From NCBI GenBank assembly GCA_016256075.1, contig SDVU01000667.1, positions 1 to 11,489 on the forward strand: 11,489 nt of DNA, written 5' to 3'. This document shows, one piece after another, positions 1 to 7,509 of the stretch; the first letter of the stretch is position 1; every line of letters begins with the position of its first letter. The DNA is from Dictyocoela muelleri (Eukaryota; Microsporidia). The position numbers and the translations under genes are program-made. The notes beneath the pieces were generated by a model. It was given only the letters and a program-made list of their open reading frames with translations. It was not told the origin of the DNA and did no database searches.

Positions 1-307
1 TACTGGACCAGAACACGGCACCAAATTCAGACGTCTTTGCAAGATATCATCAAAAAATAAAACAATAGAAGTGTTTATATATTCAATACCATCGTCTTTG
101 TTAATATTTTTATATCCAAAAACGGACAACATTGAAGTTAAAAATATTTCCAACGGAAATAAATTTTAATCTTCACAATATTCGTTTTTAGATATAACAT
201 ATATTAGGAAAGACAATGATATTGAATATATAAACACTTCTATTGTTTTATTTTTTGATGATCTCTTGCAAATACGTCTGAATTAGGTGCCGTGTTCTGG
301 TCCAGTA
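1..307. repeat. Long palindromic fold-back (MITE-like) element
   Basis: The first half is the near-perfect reverse complement of the second half. TACTGGACCAGAACACGGCA at the window start is mirrored by the sequence ending TCTGGTCCAGTA at 307. The arms match with few mismatches and pair right down to a 3-base loop at 152-154 (TTTCC-AAC-GGAAA). No open reading frame lies in it. The window begins exactly in the left arm, so the true left end could lie further out and a target-site duplication cannot be tested. The structure fits a non-autonomous inverted-repeat element or a tail-to-tail duplication. I cannot assign a transposase family to it. Confidence 0.85.
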
Positions 308-555
308 CCGAAATTTCACCCGGGATAATATTTTGGTCAATATACAATATTTTATTATAATTTTTAAATTTCATGTTTTAATTTTTAATGATAAAATAAT
401 CGATTTTTTACAAATATGAAATTTCTAGGCAATTTCACTCTAGGGGTTTCAAAAGATCCAATAATCCTGATATTACCTATAAAATGTCGAGTTCAATAAA
501 AAGATACTTTGATTAATCTAATTTATGCATAACTTTTCGATGAATAAAAATTTTA
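308..555. other. AT-rich spacer, nothing recognised
   Basis: This spacer separates two fold-back elements. It is AT-rich, has stops in all frames, and shows no motif, RNA gene or strong repeat that I can support. Confidence 0.6.
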
Positions 556-1132
556 GGCAAGAGTTAATTATAAGGGCGGCGGGAAAATTATAAGGGCGGT
601 GGAAAAATTAGAAGGGGGGCGTGAAAATTAAAAGGGCAGCGAGAAAAAATGGCAAGAGTTTATTAAAAACTAGAGGTAAAATTAACGGGCGAGAAAAATT
701 TTCGTTAATTTTTTCTCCCTTAAATATGAATTTTGGGCAAGAGTAAATTATAAGGGTGGTGTGACTTTTAAGGCGGGAGATTATAATGGCGGAAGGGAAA
801 TTATAAGGGTGGAGAAGAAAATTTTTATTTTCATTTTTTTTTTAAAACTGTAAAAATCATATTAATGAGGCAAAAAAATAACAATAAAATGTTCCCCTCC
901 TTTCCCCCTCCCTCCACTTTTATAATTAAATTTTTGATAATCTTTAACTTTCAAATATGTTATAAATAGCAAAATTCATATTAAAGAGAGAAAAAATTAA
1001 CGAAATTTTTTCCTCCACCCCTTTAATTTTACCTCTAGTTTTTAATTATCTCTTTCCATTTTTCCCCGACGCCCTTATAATTTCCTCGCCGCCCTTATAA
1101 TTTTCCCGCCGCCTTTATAATTAACTCTTGCC
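556..1132. mobile_element. Non-autonomous fold-back element with iterated inverted repeats
   Basis: The left end GGCAAGAGTTAATTATAAGG is mirrored at 1119-1132 (AATTAACTCTTGCC). The arms pair over about 175 bases (556-735 against 965-1132), and weaker pairing continues inward to a centre near 844. Each arm opens with three to four tandem copies of a roughly 20-bp unit like AATTATAAGGGCGGCGGGAA, giving G-rich runs on the left and C-rich runs on the right. A shared internal block contains AAAAACTAGAGGTAAAATTA. GGCAAGAG recurs at 651 and 737, and further units lie at about 748-815 and 890-925, suggesting nested or internally duplicated copies. There is no coding capacity, so it is likely a MITE mobilised in trans. 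No clear target-site duplication is visible. Confidence 0.75.
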
Positions 1133-1357
1133 AAATAAATAATTAATTAAATCCAATATTAATCCTACTGTGTCATTGATAAAACGAAAATCAATGAGAA
1201 ATACTTTTTTTCTATTTACGAAAAGGTGTTAAATGAACACCGAAAAAAAAGAAAGTATGACGATTTAAGTGAGAAAAAATTATTTTAGTTGGAAATTATA
1301 GATATTGTCAGTATGTAATACATAGTATTTCAAATATCAAATTAAATGCTAATTTAA
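1133..1357. other. AT-rich spacer with a short hairpin
   Basis: No gene is visible. At 1225-1241 a hairpin GGTGTT-AAATG-AACACC is flanked by a further T-run/A-run match (ATACTTTTTT at 1201 against GAAAGTAT at 1251-1258). It lies some 300 bases upstream of the GTPase start, and I see no reason to call it a terminator or an RNA. Confidence 0.4.
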
Positions 1358-1499
1358 ATTAATTTCATCTTTAAATCAATTTCATTTTTTAAATTAATTT
1401 CATTTTTAAATATATTTCATATTTAAATATATTTCATATTTAAATATATTTCAATTAGTAAATTAATTTCAATTTTTAAAACTAATTTCAGTTTTAATT
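1358..1499. repeat. Degenerate AT-rich tandem repeat upstream of the GTPase gene
   Basis: About eight imperfect copies of an 18-base unit of the form ATTTCATATTTAAATATA run through this stretch; three central copies (about 1410-1455) are almost identical. The repeat ends about 50 bases before the GTPase start codon, so it forms much of the gene's upstream region. Whether it affects transcription cannot be told from the sequence. Confidence 0.7.
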
Positions 1500-1535
1500 T
1501 TAAAACAATGTCTCGTTTTTAAAATTAAAAAAAAA

Positions 1536-1549
1536 TAAACCCCAAACTC
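1536..1549 (+). promoter_or_regulatory. CCC-type motif just before the GTPase start
   Basis: AAACCCCAAACTC directly precedes the ATG at 1550, with CCCC at 1540-1543. It is a lone C-run in a stretch that is otherwise almost pure A/T. Microsporidian genes are known to carry CCC- or GGG-like motifs immediately upstream of the start codon together with very short 5' leaders, so this supports both the chosen start and a microsporidian origin. The motif is short, and the assignment is inference. Confidence 0.5.
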
Positions 1550-2128
1550 ATGGGAAATATATTTTCACGATTAGCAAAAATATTCCAAACCTCAATTCCA
1601 CAAGATGTTATCATGATTGGACTTGATGCAGCCGGGAAAACCACAATTTTGTATCAAATGAAAGGTAACGAACGTGTAGCTACGATACCAACAATTGGTT
1701 TTAACGTAGAAAAAATTAAAATCGGAAGTGTAACTATTCAGGTTTACGATGTTGGTGGGCAAGTTAAGATGCGCGGATTGTGGCAAAACTATTATGAGAC
1801 AGCGACTGGTATGGTATTTGTGATTGATTTTAGTGACACCGAAAGATGGGAAGAGGCACGTGATGAATTGTGGAGAATGTTAGAAAAGAGGAGTGTGCCT
1901 TTGCTAATTCTTGCAAATAAGGCTGACGATCCAAATTGTCCAGGGTTTAACGAACAATTGAATACTCTCCAAAAAATTTTAGAATTGGATGGTTATGGTG
2001 CACCATATAAAATATTTCATGTGTCAGGGATACCTACAAAGGCATGTCCACAACCAATGGACAGGCTTGAAAAGGCATTTAGGTGGTTTTCAATGGCCTT
2101 AACCGATTATTCATCATCAAAAATTTAA
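1550..2128 (+). CDS. ARF-family small GTPase (ADP-ribosylation factor)
   Basis: This 192-residue protein is an ARF-type GTPase, which in other eukaryotes recruits coats and effectors to Golgi and endosomal membranes when GTP-bound. It starts MGNIF as ARF1 does, so Gly2 is a likely N-myristoylation site and residues 3-17 would be the amphipathic helix. The P-loop GLDAAGKT is at 24-31, switch I PTIGF with Thr48 at 47-51, DVGGQ with the catalytic Gln71 at 67-71, and NKAD at 123-126. Canonical ARF1 has WDVGGQ and NKQD; here Tyr replaces the Trp and Ala replaces the Gln. The G5 loop reads VSGI rather than CATSG, and the tail is about ten residues longer than the usual 181. The frame is unbroken and without introns. 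It could be a divergent ARF or an ARF-like (ARL) paralogue; a tree would decide. It is the only clear host gene here. Confidence 0.95.
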   Translation: MGNIFSRLAKIFQTSIPQDVIMIGLDAAGKTTILYQMKGNERVATIPTIGFNVEKIKIGSVTIQVYDVGGQVKMRGLWQNYYETATGMVFVIDFSDTERWEEARDELWRMLEKRSVPLLILANKADDPNCPGFNEQLNTLQKILELDGYGAPYKIFHVSGIPTKACPQPMDRLEKAFRWFSMALTDYSSSKI

Positions 2129-2132
2129 TAAA
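2127..2132 (+). terminator. Poly(A) signal overlapping the GTPase stop codon
   Basis: AATAAA begins on the second base of the TAA stop codon (2126-2128). Polyadenylation signals that overlap or sit next to the stop codon are typical of genomes with very short 3' UTRs such as microsporidia. In such AT-rich DNA a chance match is possible. Confidence 0.4.
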
Positions 2133-2230
2133 GGAGTTATTGATAAAATATCTAGTAAAATTTTAAAATAAGAAAAAAATTACTTTTTAATAATTTTTAG
2201 AAAATTTTTTCTTTTTAAACCTTAATTAAA

Positions 2231-2505
2231 ATAAAATTTAATTTCTAATAAAATTGAATTTCTAATAAAATTGAATTTCTAATAAAATTGAATTTCTAAT
2301 AAAATTGAAGTTCTAATAAAATTGAATTTCTAATAAAATTGAAGTTCTAATAAAATTGAATTTCTAATAAAATTGAATTTCTAATAAAATTGAATTTCTA
2401 ATAAAATTGAATTTCTAATAAAATTGAATTTCTAAATAAAATTGAATTTCTAATAAAATTGAATTTCTAAATAAAATTGAATTTCTAATAAAATTGAATT
2501 TCTAA
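2231..2505. repeat. 17-bp minisatellite, about 16 copies
   Basis: About sixteen head-to-tail copies of ATAAAATTGAATTTCTA lie here. Most are exact; two carry GAAG for GAAT, and three near the right end are 18 bases long through an extra A. The high identity points to recent expansion or ongoing homogenisation. The array starts about 100 bases after the GTPase stop codon. It has no credible coding potential. Confidence 0.95.
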
Positions 2506-3169
2506 ATAATTTTCATGACTTTTATTTTTTTGAATTTATAAATAATTTTTTCGACTTTTTATTTTTTAGAGTGATAATTTAAAAGACAACTTAGATAAGT
2601 GCTCATAACGATAAAAATAGTTGCATATCACTATTTAAAAAATAACCTGTTTTACGCATTTGAAAGGATTAAATTTTTTAATTCTATGTTTGTTCTCAAA
2701 ATACAAAAATGAAAAAAAAAATAAAAAAACTTTTAAATCATGAAAATTAGATAAACAAACATCAAAATAAAAAAATTTAATAATCAAATCAAAATAATTA
2801 ATTAAAAAATCAAAATAATCAAAATCAAAATAATTAATCAAAATAATTAATTAAAATAGTTCATTGAGATATTTATGAATTAGCAACCTAAAAAAATAAT
2901 TTCATTTTTTAGAAATAAAAACGTCTTTATTAAGCAATTTTAATTAGCTAATTTTAAAATGTTGAAAAATGAGAAAATAACTAAAATGCTTAATTACAGA
3001 CTGTTTAATAATCTTGATTAATAATCTTGATTAATTTTCCAATATTTTATTTTCTTCTGAATATATTGAATACTGAAAATATCTATAATTTTCAATTTGG
3101 AGAATTGTCTCAAACCTTAGTCTTTAGACCTTTTTTGATTTTTCAAGTTATGCGTAACTAGCAAGCTTC
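2506..3169. other. AT-rich intergenic stretch with small repeats
   Basis: No gene is supported. The part at about 2755-2860 is a low-complexity run of CAAAATAATTAATTAAA-like units; its reverse-strand open frame is only a translation of that repeat. TAATCTTGATTAA is duplicated head-to-tail at 3009-3035. The right part (roughly 2900-3169) might hold the remaining 3' end and LTR of the Ty3/gypsy fossil cut off by the Merlin insertion, but I see no repeat matching the other side of that element. Confidence 0.5.
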
Positions 3170-3325
3170 GGGTCTGGTTAAATAACGGGGGGTTTGAAAA
3201 ATAACGGGGGGGTTTGAAAATAACGGGGGGTTTTGAAAATAACGGGGGGTTTTGAAAATAACGGGGGTTTTTGAAAATAACGGGGGTTTATTTTTTTATA
3301 TTTAAAATTTTATTTAAATCATCAT
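3170..3325 (+). repeat. Left terminal inverted repeat of the Merlin element
   Basis: After GGGTCTGGTTAA come six tandem units of about 17-18 bases of the form ATAACGGGGGGTTTTGAAA, then a non-iterated block TTTATTTTTTTATATTTAAA running to 3325. The mirrored right repeat has the same number of units in the same order. It ends only six bases before the transposase ATG, so it must contain the gene's promoter. Confidence 0.9.
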
Positions 3326-3331
3326 CCTTAC

Positions 3332-4225
3332 ATGTTTTCAATTTTCTTATATAACAGATTAAAAAATAATGTACTCACTCCTGAAATAGTTATTGAAATA
3401 TACAAAGAATTGAAGATTATAAAATGTCGGGATTGTAGGATTTGTAGAAATCCATTAACAATTCAAAAAGACATGTCTAAATCTTCATTTGTTCGTTATT
3501 TTTGCAGTTGTTGCAAAAAATACACTGAATTAAGAATTTACACACCGTTTTCCCAATTTCGTGCCAAAATAATAGACATATTAAGAGTAATATGTTTGTT
3601 TTCTGAATCATTTTCGAATATAAAAATAATGGAAGAACTTGATTTGTCAAAACCTACTATTTCCAAAATAATAACCCAAATACGTATATCTATACATAGA
3701 TATACTGAAAACCTTATGAATTCATTAACCTTAGGTGGCCAAGTAGAAGTTGACGAAACACTATTAGCTAGACGAAAATATGAAAGAGGGCGCCTCGTGG
3801 AACAGCAATGGTTATTTGGTGCCATTGAAAGATATGGAGGGCATTTTTTATTAAAAACTGTGGATAAAAGAGACGCTTCTACACTCGGACAAGTTATACG
3901 AGATTGGATTTCCGAAGATGCAACTGTTTATAGTGATCAATGGAAGGCATATGAAAAAATATTTAGAGAATCTGAAATCGAATATAACCATCAAACAGTC
4001 AATCATAGTGAAAACTTTATAAACCCCGAGAATGCAGACGTTCATACGCAAAACATTGAAAGTTTATGGTCCTCTTTAAAAAGGTTCTTAAGATCACGAA
4101 ATTTAAATAATAGAGAAAGGATTTCTCATTATATTTCCGAGTTTACATTCAGAAAGTATCATAAAAATAAAACTCCTAAAGATTTGTTTTTAATTTTAGT
4201 AAGATTAATATTTGAAGTTCAATAA
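3332..4225 (+). CDS. Merlin / IS1595 (ISXO2-like) DDE transposase
   Basis: This 297-residue protein should cut and paste the surrounding element by DDE chemistry at the inverted repeats. The N-terminus carries a zinc-ribbon-like Cys cluster (CRDCRIC at 32-38 and CSCC at 58-61). Residues 95-120 (LDLSKPTISKIITQI) look like a helix-turn-helix. The catalytic core follows: Asp141 in VEVDET, Asp202 in VYSDQWKAY and Glu243 in HTQNIESLWSSLK, with the family's WLFGAIER at 160-167. All three acidic residues are present and the frame is whole, with the size usual for Merlin enzymes. The ATG at 3332 is the first in frame and sits just inside the left repeat. An AATAAA (4221-4226) overlaps the stop codon. 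Composition matches the AT-rich surroundings. Activity is inferred from intactness only. Confidence 0.93.
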   Translation: MFSIFLYNRLKNNVLTPEIVIEIYKELKIIKCRDCRICRNPLTIQKDMSKSSFVRYFCSCCKKYTELRIYTPFSQFRAKIIDILRVICLFSESFSNIKIMEELDLSKPTISKIITQIRISIHRYTENLMNSLTLGGQVEVDETLLARRKYERGRLVEQQWLFGAIERYGGHFLLKTVDKRDASTLGQVIRDWISEDATVYSDQWKAYEKIFRESEIEYNHQTVNHSENFINPENADVHTQNIESLWSSLKRFLRSRNLNNRERISHYISEFTFRKYHKNKTPKDLFLILVRLIFEVQ

Positions 4226-4428
4226 AAATATCAATAATATAATTTTAATATTGTTTTTAATTATAAATCCCTATTTTCGAATGTAAAATTAAACACTAAA
4301 TTCAATAATTTCGGATTAATAAAAAATTTTTTGATTTTTTATTATATATTTTTTGCTATCGTTAAAAAACATTATTTTATTGTTTTAGTTAAAAAAATAA
4401 AAAAAAACAAAAAAAACAGTGATAAAAA

Positions 4429-4587
4429 ATGATGATTTAAATAAAATTTTAAATATAAAAAAATAAACACCCCGTTATTTTCCCAAACCCCCCGTTATTT
4501 TCCCAAACCCCCCGTTATTTTTAAAACCCTCCGTTATTTTCAAAACCCCCCGTTATTTTTCAAACCCCCCGTTATTTAACCATACCC
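4429..4587 (-). repeat. Right terminal inverted repeat of the Merlin element
   Basis: This is the mirror of the left repeat, with six CCCCCCGTTATTT units ending in TTAACCATACCC. Two inner units read CCCAAACCC where the left repeat has TTCAAAACC, so the two ends have diverged slightly in the array but are almost identical at the outer 30 bases and in the inner unique block. About 200 bases of AT-rich DNA separate it from the transposase stop codon. Confidence 0.9.
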
Positions 4588-4599
4588 ATATTTCTTATA

Positions 4600-5600
4600 C
4601 TTTAAAAGGTCCTTCCACAGCGGTGAAACTTTAACCTTGTAAATTGATTTGACGAAAACATTGTCGTTAGGTGAAGGATCAAAGAATTTTATATTGCCTT
4701 TTATCTTAAGTCTTGAAAACGCACTCCTTCTTGTATTAATATTTGCATTTTTTATTAATTCTTTTTATGATAGAATTTTTTTATTTGTAAATGGAGATTT
4801 ACCAATAAAAATTTCAAAAGGTGAAACTTTTAAAGTGCTGTGTGTAATTAAGTTTAATAGTTTTAATCATGTTTTGAATACTATGAGCTTTAAGATTAAA
4901 TGAATACATTCTCATAATTTCATTTATCGTTTTGTTCATTCTTGCAGAAATTGAATTGCCTGTTGGGTTAAAGAAAGTACTTGTTTTTAAACGTATTTCT
5001 ATTTTTAAAGCCATATCTTTAAAGTAATTGCTAACATATCGTTTTCCGTATCAGTCAGAATTTCTTTAGGATTACCATATTGACTAAACCATATTTCATT
5101 TAAAGCTTTAAAAAACTGATTTAGAAGACATGCTTTTTAACATTTTCACTTTAGTGAATCTAGAACAAATATCTGTTATTGTAATTAAATATATTTTCTG
5201 ATCCCCCTCTTTTGTAAGGTGTAGTGAAAGACCCTACTATATCAGTCGATATGAAATAATTTGATACTTCGTTATAAAAGAAACACTTAGAAGTTGGTTA
5301 TTTGATTTATAGTGTTTACATGTTTGAGCTTTAATGACACTATTGAACGATTAAGGTTATTTTCTTTTTTTAAATTATTGGTTTCTATTATTCTTTTTAT
5401 AGTGTTATAGAAGCCGATTATTCCGGGATGACCCAGTATTTCATGAAGATATATCAATGTTTCTTTTTCCTTATTTTTATCAAGTTTAAATTTTCTAAAT
5501 TCATTTATTTTTCCGTTTTAAAAATTTATGCATAATATTATGATGTTTATCTTGAGTTTGAGGTATCCCGATCTTAAACATGCGAGATAAGGCGCCAGCA
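4600..5600 (-). pseudogene. Integrase region of the Ty3/gypsy fossil
   Basis: The zinc-binding N-terminal motif is visible as LHEILGHPG near 5430-5455. A STDIVGSF stretch around 5235-5255 fits the first catalytic Asp of the DDE core, and QYGNPKEILTD around 5045-5080 fits the second. KVSPLWK near 4620-4640 resembles the C-terminal GPY/F-type module of Ty3/gypsy integrases. The Merlin element begins within about 35 bases of this last piece. Broken throughout. Confidence 0.8.
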
Positions 5601-5631
5601 CCAGAGTTTTGTTTTCCCTAGTAGTAATTCA

Positions 5632-5895
5632 TCAATAATTGAATTCTTGCAACGTCATCTTCCATCTTTCTATTCTTTTAATTGGGTCATTTGAATTAGA
5701 AATTATGTTTTTATTATCAGTATAAACTAAAATTTTACTACCCAAGATGATATTCCTAAAATTCTGAAAAGACTTGTACAGCGACAAAATTTCTTTCTCA
5801 GCCGAAGTATATTTTTTTTCTACTTCTGAAAGTTTATTGCTGTAAAGTGATATAATTTTGCTATTTTGTATAGAAATACTTCTAATTACATACAT
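5632..5895 (-). pseudogene. RNase H segment of the Ty3/gypsy fossil
   Basis: An open stretch of 87 codons contains SLYSNKLSEVEKKYTSAEKE and then a strand ending LVYTDNKNI. These are the hallmarks of the RNase H domain that follows RT in Ty3/gypsy elements (the YT..EKE helix and the TDNK Asp). It sits directly after the RT region in reading order. Confidence 0.85.
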
Positions 5896-6099
5896 CTCAC
5901 ATCAGTAAATAATTTAAATGTTTCACTAAGATCAGGATAATGCAATTTAGGTGCTCTCGATGCATTCGTAAATATTATTAAGAATTTATGTATCTTTTTC
6001 ATCCCATTTGAATTTCATTTTTAAGCTTTGATGTAAGAGGATTTATTTTATCACTTAAATTGGGTATATATGGTCTAAACCATTGTATAGATCTTATTA

Positions 6100-6900
6100 T
6101 TTTCATAAGTTGTTTTTTGTTTTTTTGTATGTCAATTCCTTTTACTTTTGTTAATTTAGATAATCAGGTTTTCTAAAATTACAATTTATAATTTGTCCCT
6201 AATACACTATTTCAAATTTAAAGAATTCGCTTTTATTGAAGTTTATTTTAAAATTTGCGTCCCATGGTTTTTTAAGCACTGTCATAAGTGTAATTTCGTG
6301 GTCTTTTTTTTGATTTTCTAAATATTAAGATATCATCTAAGAAAATTTTGATGAAGTGTAATTCATTTAAAATCTCACACATTGCTTGTTTGAAATGAAA
6401 AGGCACTCTTTTCAGCCCCAAAAATAGTCACAGAAATTCAAATTTATCATTATTTATGGTAAATGCGGTTTTATGAATATATTTTTCAGAGATCTTTAAT
6501 TGATAATAACAGGAATCTAGGTCTATTTTCAAGAAGTATTTTGATCCTTTTAAATCAAAAAATTGATCTCTTGGTTTTGGATACGGAAATGTTTTTGATC
6601 GGGTTATATTGTTCAGATTTATATAGTCAACGACTAGTCTAACTGTTTTATCTGGTTTAGGAATTACAAATGCCGGTGAATAGAAGTGTGACTTGGATTT
6701 TCTGATTATCTTGTTTGCTATCAGATTTTTTAAATGTATTTCTACATTTCATTTATGTTTAAGAGGTACAGAATATTCCTTGCGTTAAATAATTTTTTCT
6801 TCTATAAGATTTATCACATGTCCATTTAAGGAAAATTACCTACCTTTGGATTATTATCTTTATAATGTTTAATAAATTTGTAAACATTATTTTCTATTAT
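6100..6900 (-). pseudogene. Reverse transcriptase region of the Ty3/gypsy fossil
   Basis: Two family signatures are readable: LKIDLDSCYYQLKI near 6495-6535 (RT motif A, with the first catalytic Asp) and FLDDILI around 6325-6345 (the Y/F-x-D-D box, motif C; FLDD at 6332-6343). KAFVIPKP-like sequence near 6640-6690 lies before motif A. Order and spacing match Ty3/gypsy RT. Several breaks; not functional. Confidence 0.85.
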
Positions 6901-7048
6901 TTTATTTTTTTTTATTTTTATAATTATTTTCATACCCATGCAAAGATATTTCTGGTAATCTATTTTTAATGAAAAATTTGGCAGATCAATTGAACTTTTA
7001 TGTCTTTTTAAAAAGTAAGGGCCGATAATAGCTTCACATTGTAAATTA

Positions 7049-7309
7049 TTAAGTAAAAAAATTAAAAGGAAAGATAGGGGGACTATTTTGTTGAACTCCG
7101 AGTTCTATTTCAATGTATTGATCAATCTTTTGAACATCACCATTTCCTAAAACAATTTTTATTGGTTTACATTTTTTAAAATGTTTGGAAATGGAATATG
7201 CTTTCTTGTAGGATATGAAATTCATGGTCGCCCCTGTGTCAATTGTTAAATTTAAAAAAAATTTGAAAGTAGAATTTAATATAAAGATCATTTCTTTTAT
7301 TGAATTCAA
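7049..7309 (-). pseudogene. Aspartic protease segment of the Ty3/gypsy fossil
   Basis: An open stretch of 86 codons has LTIDTGATMNFIS with the active-site DTGA at 7229-7240, followed by hydrophobic strands as in retropepsins. It sits between the zinc knuckle and the reverse transcriptase, as expected for a Ty3/gypsy polyprotein. It is a fragment of a dead element. Confidence 0.75.
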
Positions 7310-7508
7310 CTTTTATCATTAGGTTTTTCTTCTGTGTGAAACATTCTAAGTTACTATGGTTACCAGTTCTATGAACTTTACAATATTTTAGCTCCAAAAT
7401 GTTACTATTTTCAAATTTTGAATCTGGCGTTGTATTTTTATTTAAATTGAATACTTGTTTACTACTTTGCTCAATTAATTTCATTTCAACTATTTCCGAC
7501 TTTTTCAA
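7239..7508 (-). pseudogene. Gag zinc-knuckle segment of the Ty3/gypsy fossil
   Basis: An open stretch of 89 codons contains CKVHRTGNHSNLEC at 7341-7382. This is a Cys-X2-His-X4-His-X4-Cys knuckle instead of the commoner CX2CX4HX4C. Such variants occur in nucleocapsid regions of some Ty3/gypsy elements, where the knuckle binds RNA. It is immediately followed by the protease segment in the expected order. Confidence 0.65.
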
Positions 7509-7509
7509 G

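Larger units (their letters stand above)
3170..4587 (+). mobile_element. Complete Merlin-type DNA transposon
   Basis: The element has one transposase gene between long terminal inverted repeats (3170-3325 and 4429-4587). The outer termini are GGGT(C/A)TGGTTAAATAACGG, and the inner ends share TTTAAAATTTTATTTAAATC. The family assignment comes from the transposase, an IS1595/ISXO2-like DDE enzyme. Merlin elements usually leave 8-9 bp target duplications; I find none at either 3170/4587 or the alternative core boundaries 3176/4581, so the flanks may have changed or the exact ends may differ. The element abuts the integrase end of the minus-strand Ty3/gypsy fossil, which suggests it landed in or beside that element. 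An unbroken gene and well matched repeats imply a fairly young, possibly mobile copy. Confidence 0.85.

Noticed and set aside
2231-2505. CRISPR-like array
   Set aside because: The units are contiguous 17-mers without spacers, and the setting is eukaryotic; it is a minisatellite.
2635-2841. Minus-strand open frame of 68 codons
   Set aside because: It consists of low-complexity YFDFDYFDFLINYFD-type sequence produced by the CAAAATAATTAATT repeat.
527-3159. Similar ATGC(A/G)TAACT sequences shortly left of two elements (527-537 and 3149-3159)
   Set aside because: The match is only about ten bases, at different distances from the element ends; chance is likely in AT-rich DNA.
3538-4051. Two minus-strand open frames inside the Merlin transposase
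   Set aside because: They are shadows of the transposase coding frame; the plus-strand product has the full catalytic triad.
3162-4595. 8-bp target-site duplication around the Merlin element
   Set aside because: CAAGCTTC before 3170 and ATATTTCT after 4587 do not match, nor do the 8-mers around the alternative ends 3176/4581.
4649-4903. Plus-strand open frame of 84 codons with a membrane-like segment
   Set aside because: It lies antisense to the integrase region of the Ty3/gypsy fossil and has no motif of its own.
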